Source: Buddleja alternifolia (taxonomy: Eukaryota > Streptophyta > Magnoliopsida > Lamiales > Scrophulariaceae). Taken from it: DNA of 64,000 nt. The translations under genes and the position numbers were made by a program. The stretch lies in the NCBI GenBank assembly GCA_019426215.1, contig CM033393.1, positions 9,644,046 through 9,708,045 of the forward strand. The letters run 5' to 3'. Shown here piece by piece: positions 37,350-48,603 of this stretch; the stretch's first letter is position 1, and each line of letters opens with the position of its first letter. The notes beneath the pieces were generated by a model that worked only from the letters and a program-made list of their open reading frames with translations, was not told the DNA's origin and did not search any database.

Positions 37350-39017
37350 CTGCCAATATATTGCAATTACATATATAAGTACTTGACATTTGAAATTATT
37401 TTTATCATATTTCATACTTTATTTTTAATAATAATTTGTGAAATATGTTTTAGAATTAGAAGCAGTGTATAAAAATATTAATGAGGTAATAGCAATTTCT
37501 TTACTAAGACAATTTGTACGATGACATGTCAAATAGGTATCCATTTATTCATCCTTCAGTACTTGTCATCTTTCATCACCTGTTTATTTTGTTCTACTCA
37601 AGTGCAATAGTTAAAGTATTTTTATTCGTGAATTTTTTTTTTTACTTATTAACGGAATACAGTACACACCTGTATTGAGCGTGTCTCCATCACCAGTAAC
37701 TTTTTATGCAATTATAGCAAAATAAAAATCAATTTCGTAACTGAGTCAATATAGAATTGTTAAATACAAAATAGATGAATATGCAAAAAATATTTAAGTA
37801 AAATTGAAATTTGTTTCTGTTAATTACCAAATGAAAAATTACCACCATGATTTGAACATTGAGGTTCAGAATGGTTAGAGTTGGATGCATTTGCGTTTGC
37901 ACCATTTATAGATTGAGTCCGGCGTCTTCGATAAGAATCCCGCCTGCGAGCAAGATATGCTTCCCTTCGTTCAGCTGTCATTGAATGCCTTCTTTGACGT
38001 TGTTGAGCTGCATGGCGTTCTTGTAGCCGACTGGTAGTTTCTATATTTTACACCAATAAATGACTCATTATATGTTGTTGAATTCATATATGAGAAAATA
38101 GACAAATAAAATAGCTAGTAGTACTTAATTTGAAGATATAAGCTTAACATTATAGTACTATCCAGAATTGTATATAATTTTTTCTATATAATCCCACGTT
38201 TTGTTGGAACTTAGCCACTTTTTGTGTAACTACAAATACTGTGTCACAACTATTGAAAAAATAAAAACAACGAGATAATTGCAATCTTATAAAAAAACGA
38301 CAACCTTCATAATAAAAATCAAAGAGTTGAAGGAATGGAGGCTACTTGGAGAAAAAATATCCCCCTTCAAGGTGACTAACATTTGATTCACCCTATTCTT
38401 TATAGTTTGCTTTAACATCTCCATGGTAATAATTTTATTTTATTATTAGAGTTTATTTCTTCTTCCCGTTAGTGTTAAATAAACATGAAACCTTTGTATC
38501 TATTTACCTTTATATTTTTCTACCTTTAAATGACTTTTTAATAAATTTGCATCATTCTCAATCTTATATACAATATCATAACTAATACAACTTTCCTATA
38601 TTTAAAAAGGAAAATAAAATATTATCTTATATTTTTCCTGATTGTAGTAAGTAATTTTATTGTATCAATAACAAAGATATTTCTAAGTACTTGTTAAAAC
38701 TGATAGAGTGTGCATCAACAGCTAGTGTTGGTAATATCTTAATTGCTAAATTATTCTTAATATATGAAAAGATTCAGTAAAAATTTTAAATCCTACACAC
38801 CATTTGTGCTAGTAGATGATGTCAGCCTATTCACCGGGCATTCAGTTACACCGTTCACGTCATGTGGTTGATTCGTACGCCTTGTTCGATATCTTTCACG
38901 ACGACGTGCAAGCGATTCTTCTCTTGATAGACGATCACGTGTTGTACGACGCTGACGCGCTCGAGTATTTTCGACACTCCAATGAACAGAATCACTCTGA
39001 GTACTTGTTGGATCCAT
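36898..39017 (-). pseudogene. Helitron gene, 5' exons (Arg-rich and duplicated exons)
   Basis: The exons on - are 39017-38801 (ATG; SLARRRERYRTRR), 38040-37828 (AYLARRRDSYRRRR), a possible 30-bp microexon 37701-37672, 37349-37224 and 37023-36898. All internal exons are phase 1 to phase 1, leading in frame to the Rep exon at 35928. The first two share a basic ARRRxxYRxRR motif, which suggests nucleic-acid binding at the N terminus. The last two are a tandem duplicate pair. No stop was seen in these exons. Intron sequence between them is AT-rich without other genes. Confidence 0.6.
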
Positions 39018-39046
39018 ATCTAAAAAACGAAATGGTGATATAGTTT

Positions 39047-39906
39047 TAGTAGAGTCCAAGTATTTTATTTAATTGGGTGGTGCCCAAGTTAAATAAATAA
39101 ATGTTGGAATTAATTAGTTGGATTTAATTTGACTTGTATTTAATTGATGGGTTGTGCCTATAATTAAATTGAGAAGTCAAAATTGCACCCTAGAGTCCAA
39201 TTGAATATGTTGACCGGTTTCTTGAGTGAAAATAAGGGAAGGGGGCGATTTTTACCATGTGGTGGAGGAGGAAAAGAGTTTTCCCCTTCTCCAAGTCTTC
39301 ATAGGATATGGATTACTAGAGAGTTTAGGAGAAAGGAAGTTTCCTTTTCCTAATTGGACTCTAGGTAATCTTCACCTATAAATAAGAGATGAAGAAGACT
39401 AAAATGATGATGAATCTTGCTAGAAAAATCGCCCCTCCCTAACCTACTAAAATCGGCCACCTTTCTCCCACTACCAACAAGACATCGTTCTATTCATGTG
39501 TTGAATTAAACGACTTAGAAAATATTCCTACCATTCACATAATCAAGCCTAAGTTAAGCTTAGAATCGTTTTGTTGTCTAGCACTCAAGGCAAGACGATT
39601 GGTGACTTGAACGAGGTGTGGATACATCTTAGAGGTGCGACGCTTGGAGCACTCTAAACCGGGAGATACGAAAAGACGCCGGACAATTTCTCAACCAAGG
39701 GAAATTGTGTGGATTTGCACCACAGGGTTGCTGAGATCCGAAGTACGAGGTGAAACAAAATTTTTGAAAGGTATAATTTTGTTTTCCTCCTTATCGAATT
39801 CGATCGAACCAATTCCATATTCCTGTTTTCGGGTGGTTGTACGTTTACTTTTGTAAAACTTTAATTTTCGCTGCCACGAGCCACCTGAGGGAATGAGTCA
39901 ACCCAG
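39047..39906 (+). repeat. 3' fragment of the copia LTR family
   Basis: From TAGTAGAGTCCAAG onward it is collinear with 17147-17989 and 24834-25693, ending AACCCAGCA at 39906. The upstream ~1.3 kb of the LTR is missing and replaced by the Helitron 5' end. It keeps the ~45-bp segment lost from the left LTR of the full element, and the small LTR ORF (39635-39856). Confidence 0.88.
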
Positions 39907-40330
39907 CACAAAGTATAACTGCAGTCATTAAACAAATAGGGGGGTGCAACTGGGTTCTCACGGCTGTGTATGCGAGTCCTTACCCTCATAACCGAAACCA
40001 CCTTTGCGAGTCCATATGGAGCCACATATCAGAGGTCCATGGATCATTACCGGGGACATGAATACAGTTATCAGTCAATCTGAAAAGTCGAAGGGGGGCC
40101 CGATGGATTATAATAAATGCCAAAATCTTGTGGAGTGTATTAATGCGTGTAGCCTGATTGATCTGAAATATGTGGGATCGCCGTTTACTTGGGCTAAAGG
40201 GGGAACCTCAAATCTTCAACAACGCCTTGATCGTGCTCTCTGCAATGAATCGTGGCATTTATAATTCCCTGAAGCCATCATCTCTCATCTACCAAGAATC
40301 GGTTCGTGCCATGCGCCTATTATGCTCTCC
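39907..40330 (+). pseudogene. LINE endonuclease, C-terminal part
   Basis: The blocks CNWVLTAVYASP, WIITGDMNTVIS and YVGSPFTWAKGG belong to the APE-like endonuclease of plant L1 elements. The usual SDH motif near the end reads SCH, so a catalytic aspartate appears lost. There are frameshifts near 39985 and 40250. The domain would nick target DNA to prime reverse transcription. Confidence 0.8.
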
Positions 40331-42507
40331 CTCATGGGAAGCTCAAACCGAACTTGGTCAAAAGATAATTTTAGGTTTCAGTCGGCTTGGTTCACTCATC
40401 CAGACTTTAGAGATATAGTAGCTCGAACTTGGGGAGTAGATCGGGATCACGGAATTTCAGCTCAGATCCAACATACCCGTCTTGAAGCCTCGTCTTGGAA
40501 TCGACAAGTGTTCGGTCATATTTTCCAAAGAAAAAAACTTATGGTGGCTCGGATTGAAGGAATACAAAGGACGCAAGGGATATCTGTTAAACAGTCTCTT
40601 TGAAAACTGGAAACGAAGCTTCTTGTGGAATAATGATACTCTGCAAAAAGAAGAGATTTTTTGGAAACAGAAATCTCGAGTCCAATGGTTACGAGTTGGG
40701 GATGTTAATACAATTTTTTTTCACCTTTCGGCAATCACACGTCAGAATAAACATCCAATCCTTATGCTTCAACGAGATGACGACTCCAAAGTGACTAATC
40801 CGATTGATCTCCAATAAATGGTAGTAGAGTTTTACAAGAGTCTATACGGAGATGACAGAACTGTTCAGCCCTATATGTCTACACCAGATATCCCAAAGCT
40901 ACAAGGTCATCACCTAGCTACTTTGGAATTCCCGGTTACAAAGAATGAGGTCAAGCGACCTCTGTGGGAAATGAGCCCTATGAAGGCTCCAGGTCCAGAT
41001 GGTATCCAACCTATATTCAATTAGAGGTGTTGGGACATTGTCGGCGATGGCATCTTGAAGCTTGTTCTTGAGTCCATATAGTCATGTACACTAGATGCTA
41101 GCTTAAATAAATCTTGTATCGTGCTTATTCCTAAGGAAAAACACCCAACGCATCTCTCCCAGTTCCGCCCTATTAGTCTTACTAATGTTGTTCTGAAGAT
41201 CATAACAAAAACTTTGACAAATCGTATTCGAGAATTTATGAATGGTCTTATCACCCAAACCCAAAGCAGTTTTACAAACTGTCGATAATGTTTTGATAAC
41301 GCAAGAAATAGTTCATGACTTGCGAAATTTAAAAGGGAAAAAAGAATTTTTCATCACAAAAATCGATTTTGAAAAAACTTATGATCGGATTAATTGGGCT
41401 TTTCTGGAGAATGTGTTGGGTGAAATGGGTTTCCCTGAGAATTAAACCAAGCTGATTATTGCATGTACTACTCAAGCCAAGTTGTCTCTATTGTGGAACG
41501 GGACAACTACAGAGGAGTTCATGCCAAAGCGCGGTCTAAGACAAGGGGACCCTCTCTCGCCTTACTTTTTTGTTTTCTGTGTGGAGAAGCTAGGGTCTTT
41601 GATTAATAATGCAGTGAAGGAGAAGGTTTGGAAACCAGTTCCGACTTCCCGGAGTGGACCTCGGATAGCTCACCTAATGTTTGCTGATGATCTTTTGCTC
41701 TTTGGAGAGGCCTCGATTCGACATGTTCAGTCAACAATGCGAATTTTAGGGATTTATTGCGAAATATCGGGGCAGAAGGTTAATAATCAGAAGTCACGAA
41801 TTTACTTTTCCAAGAACACTAAACTCGAACTTAAGCGACACATTGCCTAAGTTACGAGTTTTAAGATCACGGACAATCTTGGTCGGTACCTAGGAATGTG
41901 TCTTCATCATGGTCGGGTGTTGAAACGAGGTTATGTGTTCCTAGTCGAAAAGGTAAAGGCGAGGCTCAAGGGCTGGAAGTGTAAACTTCTTTCCCTTGCT
42001 GGACGGGCTACATTAATTAAAGCAGTCATCGAAGCAATTCCCCAATATCATATGCAAACAACTCGATTACTGTTGGGAATTTGTGACACTATTGATAAGA
42101 TGAATAGGAAATTCTTTTGGGGCGGCTCAAATACAGAAAAAAAGATGCATCTGGTTAAATGGGACACAGTGTGCAAATCTAAGGAAAATGGGGGTTTGGG
42201 ACTCAGGCGACTTCAGGACATCAACCTTGCTCTCCTGGTTAAACTAGGTTGGCAGATACTCACGGATGCGTCACGACTTTGGGTCCAAATGATGACTCAT
42301 AAATATATTCGTTGGAAACGGGCACATGCTCAGAAAGCCACTTCATATACATGGAAAAGTATTTCGGCTACCCTACCATTTGTACGACAAGAGATCCAAT
42401 GGGTGGTAGGCAATGGTACTTCCATACGATTCTTGACCGATAAATGGCTTGACGAAGGACCCCTCGCACGGCATCTGGAGCAAGGGATTGATTCGGCTTT
42501 GTTTTAG
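40331..42507 (+). pseudogene. LINE reverse transcriptase
   Basis: The RT blocks are MKAPGPDGIQP (40980), FRPISLTNVVLKII, FFITKIDFEKTYDRINW (41350), GLRQGDPLSPYFF (41530), and the catalytic FADD in HLMFADDLLLFGEA (41670). The thumb part (KLLSLAGRATLIKAVIEAIP, FFWGG) follows. Stops lie at ~40815, 41024 and 41848, and there are several frame changes. The catalytic aspartates are intact. Confidence 0.88.
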
Positions 42508-43757
42508 AAGACCGTAGCTAGTTATTGGCGCCCACACATTGGATGGAACTGAGCTGATCTCGGGTATTACCGCTAGAGAGTGTGATGGAACTTAGTAACA
42601 TCAATCTGGATATTAATGGCCACTGATCAGACACGCCGAGATGGAAGCTTACTCCAAATGGTTAATACAACTGTAAAAGCGCCTACGCACATCTCTCGCG
42701 GAAGACAGCCACCGACCGAGAAGCCAGACAGTAGAAGCGGATTCGGAAGTGTCCTGGAATACACCGTCGAAAAATGTTCATTTGGCTTGTCAGACATGGC
42801 CGCATTCTCACAAGATCTAATCTACACTTGCGGGGGCTTGTGGAGTCGGACACGTGCACTCAATGTGGAGGTGACGTGGATTCGATGCTGCATGCTCTGC
42901 TAGATTGTTCATGGGCCTGTGACAATTGGAACCATATTGTGCATCCTAAATGGCATTTGATTTTCTTTGCAGGAACTCATTAGAGCTGGATTGACTGGAA
43001 CTTAATCCACGTCGCGAACAGGTATGTAAATTATGGGGATTGGACAATGGTTTTTACTGAAGCTATTTCCTTTCTGTGGTAGATTCGAAATGAAGTTGTG
43101 CATGGGAAGCGTGCTGAGTTCCCGAGACCGAACTTGGGTCTAGATATGCTACTAAAATGAATTGACGGTGTTCGATTTGCTAATACGTTTGACCCAGATG
43201 AATTACGTGTTTATACACAGACAGGGTGGACTAAACCACCCAAGGGGTACACTAAGCTCAATGTTGATGCTGCGGTGCCTATTAATGCAAATGGGCTGGG
43301 AAATCGAGTAGGGGTCGGGGGAGTTCTCCGAAACGATCAAGGCAAGTGGATTAAAGGATTTGGTGGGAGTATTGATCCATGCTCAGTGTTGGAATCCGAG
43401 ATACTATCTATTCTAATTGGGTTAGATTTAGCATGGGAGGCTGGTGTTAAAAAAGTGATGCTGGAATCTGACAGTGTAACAGCCATCTCGAGTATTGGGG
43501 ACGCTTCCATTGCGCATCATCACTTTAACGTGATTGGTTATATCCGAATTATGCTAGCTCGAGACTGGGGTGTCTCTCTATGCCATATTTGGTGAGAAGC
43601 GAATCATTTAGCTGATAATCTAGCTCGAAATGGGTTAAATACCCATATGAATGTAATAATTAGTTCGGATATGCATAGTTCTTATTTTCTTGCTTTGGAT
43701 GCTCAGGGTCACACATGGCCACGGTTGGTAACTATTAGCTCGGGTTTGTCGAGCTAG
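42508..43757 (+). pseudogene. LINE zinc-knuckle and RNase H
   Basis: The zf-RVT block is FIWLVRHGRILTRSNLHLRG with CTQCGGDVDSMLHALLDC (42770-42905). RNase H has LNVDAAVPINANG, LESEILSILIGL and LESDSVTAI (43260-43490). A TGA at 43593-43595 replaces the expected arginine in HIW-R-EANHLADNLA. The frame then reads to a TAG at 43757. This order is typical of plant L1 elements. Confidence 0.85.
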
Positions 43758-43814
43758 GAACTTCCCCCTTTTGGGTAACCCCACCTCGTTTGGAGTAAAA
43801 ATAAAAATAAAAAT

Positions 43815-44737
43815 TGAAGTGATGCAAATAAGGAGCAATCCATCTCCACAACCCACAGTTATGAAGCAAGGAGTTTGGCAAAAGTTTGGATTATTAATTT
43901 GGACTTTTTCCTATAAATGGGCTTGTCTAAAAAAAATATTAAAAGACAAGAAAAGAAATATGCTTTGAATAAAAAAATTACAATTTATGATAAACCTCCT
44001 AAAAGAAGATTAATCCCCTAACTCTTCACTCCAAAACAGGATTCAAGGGCTTGAAGCTTGTTTTTGAATAAAAAATGCGTTTCTCTTTGGATTTGGTGAA
44101 GACGTCAAATACTTTGAGATTAATTGGCTTTGTAGAAGATGTAGAATCCTTTTTGGTTGCCTTTAAGGAAGATGCAAAATCCTAGTGATTGCAGCACTTC
44201 GTTGTTGTGGAAACTTAAGACTTGAAGTTGGATTTGAAAGACTTGTGAAGTCGACTCGAAGGCTTGGAGACCGCGCCATGGTGGAACTTGGAAGAGTTTT
44301 GAAGAAAACTTTGATACTTTCATGATTTCTTCTTCTTCTTCATCTTCATCTTCAAGTTGTGTCTATGTATGACATCACATGACCCCTATTTACAGTTGTA
44401 GGAGATAGAAGAGTCCTAACTCACTTGCATAGATTTGATATTATTTTTTAAAAATATTTGTAATCTTAAAAGATGATATGAAATCAATATGTTGATTTGA
44501 TTTTGTCATGATAGATGTGGTACAATTTGATTTGCTTTCATCTTATCAGACAGACTGCAAGATATGATTTGATTTACTTGAAAAAATAATTATTGGAATA
44601 TCAATTAAATTCAATATTTTATTTTGACACATAATCTTTATTTATTGGCCAAACATAAATAGATAGAACTTAATTAATACTAATATAATATTTTACACAT
44701 AATCTTTATTTATTTGGCGAAAATTTTCATGTCAACA
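43815..44737 (-). repeat. Probable LTR on the minus strand
   Basis: Read on -, GAAGTGGGGGCAAC (polypurine tract, 44740-44754) leads into TGTTGACATGAAAATTTTC, an LTR-like start at 44737. The rest to ~43815 is AT-rich without domains and has a CTTCTT/CATCTT-rich stretch near 44325-44360. The 3' limit is uncertain. Confidence 0.4.
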
Positions 44738-44811
44738 GTTGCCCCCACTTCAAAGCTCGACATAGACAAAACACTTATTGAATGCGGGCGTTGAAGTATT
44801 TATCAAAATTT

Positions 44812-45062
44812 GTAGATCTTTTATACTCGTATCAAGGAGTTGTTCACTTGGATTTGATCTTTAGACAATATGTACTCATGTCAAGGAGTTCACTTGAATT
44901 TGTTTGACTTCGTAGAAAGTTTATACTCATGACTATGAGTTCTTCACTTGAATTTAAATTTGTAGATAGTTTATAATCGTGTCAAGGAGTCCTTCATTTG
45001 AACTTGAACTTTAGACAGTTTGTACTCATGCCAAGGAGTTCACTTGAATTCGTTTGACTTTG
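44812..45062 (+). repeat. Tandem repeat, five ~50-bp units
   Basis: Five units share a core like TACTCATGTCAAGGAGTTCA followed by CTTGAATTTG. Within the core ACTC pairs with GAGT around a short loop. The array lies next to the polypurine tract of the minus-strand LTR, a place where 3' untranslated tandem repeats are common in plant gypsy elements. Confidence 0.75.
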
Positions 45063-45439
45063 TTATAGAATAGGCATGTAAATATTCTAGGGATAGACCT
45101 AAGGGAATTAATTGATTCCCTTCCTTATTTAAGCTATAGCCTTTGGGTATATCTACATTGTATATTGGTCGAATAATACATCAGAAATTCTCTCTTCCAT
45201 CTTAAATGGTATTGAGCCAGTAGTAATCCGTTAGGGTTTGAATTTTTTTTGGTTGCCCATGTGTGCAACGTTTGGCTTTTTCAGGTCACCCTGTTCGAGT
45301 GTCCGTATGTTCTCACCACCATCCCAGGAAGGAGCACCGCTATATTACACCTTTTCGGGCGCCTCTTTTCTTGAATTTGGCTCGTTTTATAGTAAATTTT
45401 ATCTCACATTATACCTTGATTTGTTTTATTTATGTGTAT

Positions 45440-46558
45440 CAGGTATAGAGCATCAGTGGATCCAAAAGATGAGGAAAAAAATAAGAAAAGTTTGACAACT
45501 CATTGATGCCGTAGCATCACAAGGTAAAACGGCTGTCAGGATTTGCATTTTGATGTTGCAGCATCACATATCAATGCCGCAGCATCCCGTCCACGTACAA
45601 CAACTTTTAAATAGTGTTTTAGGTCAATTTTGGAGGATAACACACTTTTTTACAACACAAGGATTGAGAGAAAAACCTAGGGAAGTAGGAATTAACAACA
45701 AGAAGCAAGGAAAAAGCTTGAAGACTTTGAATTTGCCTATGAAAAAGGAGAATTCAAGCAAGAACGAGAAAATCAAGATTGTAATAGGGAGTTTCTCACT
45801 TTCTTTTGAGATTAGTTCGTTGAACATGTCTTTTGAAGATTGTTATTTCTCTTTCTTTTCGATCATGAACTAAATTCGTTTGATTAAGGCCGTGTGAAGG
45901 CCAAACTATGAATTATCGTTTAAAAATTTGTGTTTTTGATTATTGCTTGGCATGCTATGTGTTCAATTTGTTGTGTTTAATGGTTATGAGTGCTTGATCA
46001 CCACTTGTTCGATAAATTGCTTAACTTAGATTCTGAGAGAATATAGGTAAAGGATGCTTGTGCAATTGAACATCACGTCTTAGAATTGACTAGGGATAAA
46101 TACGATTCATTCGTGTAGCCTTCCAATAACGGGGAATCTCATAAATCTTGTTAATGCATGTGTATTAATTGAATTCTCATATAGGGATATAGGGAATCAT
46201 TAATTAACATAGACGCACTATACCAAGAGATTGGGTAGTGTATTTTTGGAGTTTCCGCCATAGCATGATAAGTAATAACTGAATAACATGCTTCATAATC
46301 GAGAAGGAGTAGTTTAGTCGGATCACATGTCTTAGTTATCTCTCTTCCTCTGATTTTTCAATCTCTACGTGTTTTACATAATTAATTTTATTTAGTTTAA
46401 TTAAACAATCACCTTTAAATATTTGATTTAACTTGGAATTAGATAATACAGTAGTTTCAATACTTAAATACGTTGTCCCTTGGGTACGATAATCTGGACT
46501 TAAATATCCACTATATTACTTGCACGATATAGTGCACTTGCTAGGTTTTTGCGTGTCA
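45440..46558 (+). repeat. Athila-like LTR, 5' limit unclear
   Basis: The end TTGCGTGTCA (46558) and the block 46020-46558 match the solo LTRs at 7025-8268 and, reversed, 61166-62757. A palindrome cluster lies at 45505-45586 and a TATA-like TTTAAATA at 45606. The LTR probably starts before 45440, but I could not place a TGATA-type start; 45063-45440 has no other supported feature. Confidence 0.75.
45505..45586 (+). repeat. Palindrome cluster, GATGCCGYAGCATC x3
   Basis: The copies are 45505-45518 (GATGCCGTAGCATC), 45552-45565 (GATGTTGCAGCATC) and 45573-45586 (AATGCCGCAGCATC). All are explained by transitions from a perfect GATGCCGCGGCATC. They end 972 bp from the LTR 3' end and 20 bp before a TATA-like box. 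Confidence 0.8.
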
Positions 46559-46563
46559 AGTTT

Positions 46564-46582
46564 TTGGGGCCATTTTCGGGGA
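46564..46582 (+). other. Degraded primer binding site (Athila type)
   Basis: TTGGGGCCATTTTCGGGGA follows the LTR by 5 bp. It differs from the common plant form TTGGCGCCGTTGCCGGGGA at four bases. Confidence 0.6.
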
Positions 46583-46714
46583 CAAATGTTTTATTTTAAT
46601 ATTGAGATTCACTTATCTGTTCTAAGATTAAGTCATTTTTTTTTATTATTTCTTTTATTTTTTTTTACCTTGTTTCTTACTGCTCTTTTGACAGGTCTGT
46701 CTTTTAAGTAGTGC

Positions 46715-48340
46715 ATGACCCACACTTCGCAAGAAGAACTTGCTGATTTTGATTCCGAGATCAAACACACATTCCATAGAGTAAGGAGAGCATTGAACTA
46801 AGGAAATCAACATGAAGCAATGGAAGAGAATAATTCAAACAATGCATTGCCTGGTCCACAAGGGTTCAATCCAGATGATCCGGCAATTCAAGCCATTATT
46901 CAAGTTGCGGTTGCCAAGACTTTGGCACAACAACGCGAGCATGCACCGTGCCCTTTGCACGATTATATGTAGCCCACTGTTCATGGAGCTGCAGGAGCTA
47001 TTGTGTTACCAACTATAGCACCGAACACTTTTCAGATTCCACCGATGATTCTTCAGATGATCACTAATGATCAATATCGGGGTGCAGTAGATGAAAAACC
47101 ACATGCTCACATTGCCAGTTTTCTTGATATTTTGAGCACCTTTAGGCATAATGGAGTAACTGACGAAACAGTAAGATGAATGCTCTTTCCCTTCTCACTG
47201 AAAGACAAGGCTAGAGCATGGCTTGACTGGTTGCCAACTGCATCCATCCACACTTGGGATCAGTTGGTAGAGAAGGTTTTGAAGCAAGTATTTTCCACCT
47301 GGGAAAACAGCAGCAATAAAAGCTGAGATACAAGGATTTAGGAAGACTGAAGGGGAATCACTGTATGAATCATGGGAGCGCTTCAAGGAACTTCTTTGTA
47401 AATGTCCCCACCACAGATTTGAGTTATGGGCTCAAGTTACGATCTTGTACCAGGGTCTTGGTCCTATCATTCGAACCAATCTTGACGCAGCTGCGGGTGG
47501 GACTCTATTGAATACCACCACAGTCGGATTGGGATATGATCGAGAATATGGCTGAGAACAATTACCAGTGGCCTACTGAGAGAAGAACACTTCCAAAGAA
47601 GATTAGTGGAGTCTATGAAGTAGAATTTTCCACAAACTTAGCTACACAAGTGGAGATGTTAAACAAAAGATTAGATGCTTTCAATTTTCCTGTAAACCAA
47701 GTACAAGTTATGTGTGAAACTTGTGGTGGAGCTCATCACTATATTGATTGCCAACAAGGTGGCTCGTTTTCCCAGTCTGAGTTAATCGAGAATGCTAATT
47801 ATGTGCACAACCCGAATAGGAGCCAAAATGACCCTTTTTTTGAGAAATTTAACCCGGGATGGCGAAACCACCATAATTTTTCATGGAGTAACAACAGCAA
47901 TATGGTCAAGCCACCCCCGGGTTTTCAGTCGAACTCTGAGAAGCCTACATTTCAGCAACAAGGAGGTTTTCAATCGAACAATTTCCAGAGACAAGGAAGT
48001 TACCAACAGCAAGAAAAGACACCAAGTTTTGAGGAGTTGATGTTCCAATAAATCAAGAAAAACGACGAGCGGATTCACAATATTGAAGTTAACATGGCGA
48101 ACATACAGACACAGTTGGGGCAGTTGGCAAACCAATTATTAGGTAGGGTACCAGGATCACTCCCTAGGGACACTAAAAAGAACCCGAAGGAATAGGTTCA
48201 AGCTATAGAGTTGCGAAACGAAAAAGATTGGAAAATACTGAATTGGGAGCGATGAAAGCAGGGATGCCGCAGCATCAGCCGCCTGAATTCGACCGACCAT
48301 CAAAATCTGGCAGTTAACCGGTCCGCATGTGATGCTCATG
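46715..48340 (+). pseudogene. gag: gag of an Athila-like gypsy element
   Basis: ATG at 46715 starts MTHTSQEELADFDSEIKHTF. The capsid core has MLFPFSLKDKARAWLDWLP, GESLYESWERFKELL and LDAAAGGTLLN, and the frame then passes NYQWPTERR to a knuckle-like CETCGGAHHYIDC (47720). The C-terminal FEELMFQ and MANIQTQLGQLANQL coil follows. Stops occur near 46800, 46970, 47177 and 48050, and frameshifts near 47310 and 47540. The sequence stops before protease, near 48340, where copia DNA begins. Confidence 0.82.
48263..48276 (+). repeat. Internal copy of the LTR palindrome
   Basis: GATGCCGCAGCATC, the arms of the LTR cluster at 45505-45586, recurs once after gag, outside the LTR. Confidence 0.75.
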
Positions 48341-48603
48341 CGCCCTTAATATTTTTCTCCCTTGGTCCGCGCACCGGCGCGTGGTACAGCACCACGTTTT
48401 CCGACTTCCTCCTTCGACGTCGCCCGTCACTGTAGAGTTTCTCTGACAGGTTTATTTTGCTATCTGATCTCTATTTGTGCTATTGTTCATTTATTTTTCC
48501 CTAGTCTGCATTGGTTTCTTTCTGTTTGGTATTTTTTGGTCTTTGCTCTATTTTTCAGTGTATGGGTCAGATATTTTTAAATTGATTTGGCTGTTCGTAT
48601 TCT

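Larger units (their letters stand above)
30096..39053 (-). mobile_element. Helitron with Rep/helicase gene
   Basis: On the - strand the element starts TCTACTAAAACTATATC (39053) and ends with a 7-bp-stem hairpin, 7 nt, then CTAG (30096) followed by T. This is the classic plant Helitron form. It encodes a multi-exon Rep/PIF1-type helicase (31479-39017). A set of extra exon-like blocks (30490-31420) lies between helicase and 3' end. The base before TC is C instead of the usual A, because the 5' end is fused to a copia LTR fragment at a shared TCTACTA. The size is about 9 kb. Confidence 0.87.
39907..43814 (+). mobile_element. 5'-truncated L1-type LINE with A-rich tail
   Basis: Endonuclease, RT, zinc-knuckle (zf-RVT) and RNase H regions follow in plant L1 order, ending in a short TAAAAATAAAAATAAAAA tail at 43796-43814. 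Coding sequence begins immediately after the copia LTR end, so the LTR probably landed inside the LINE and the LINE 5' part was lost with the LTR 5' part. I could not find a target duplication. Confidence 0.85.

Noticed and set aside
39057..39059. Helitron protein starting at TTG in the LTR fragment
   Set aside because: The first ATG is at 39017 inside the Helitron, and the upstream codons cross the element boundary.
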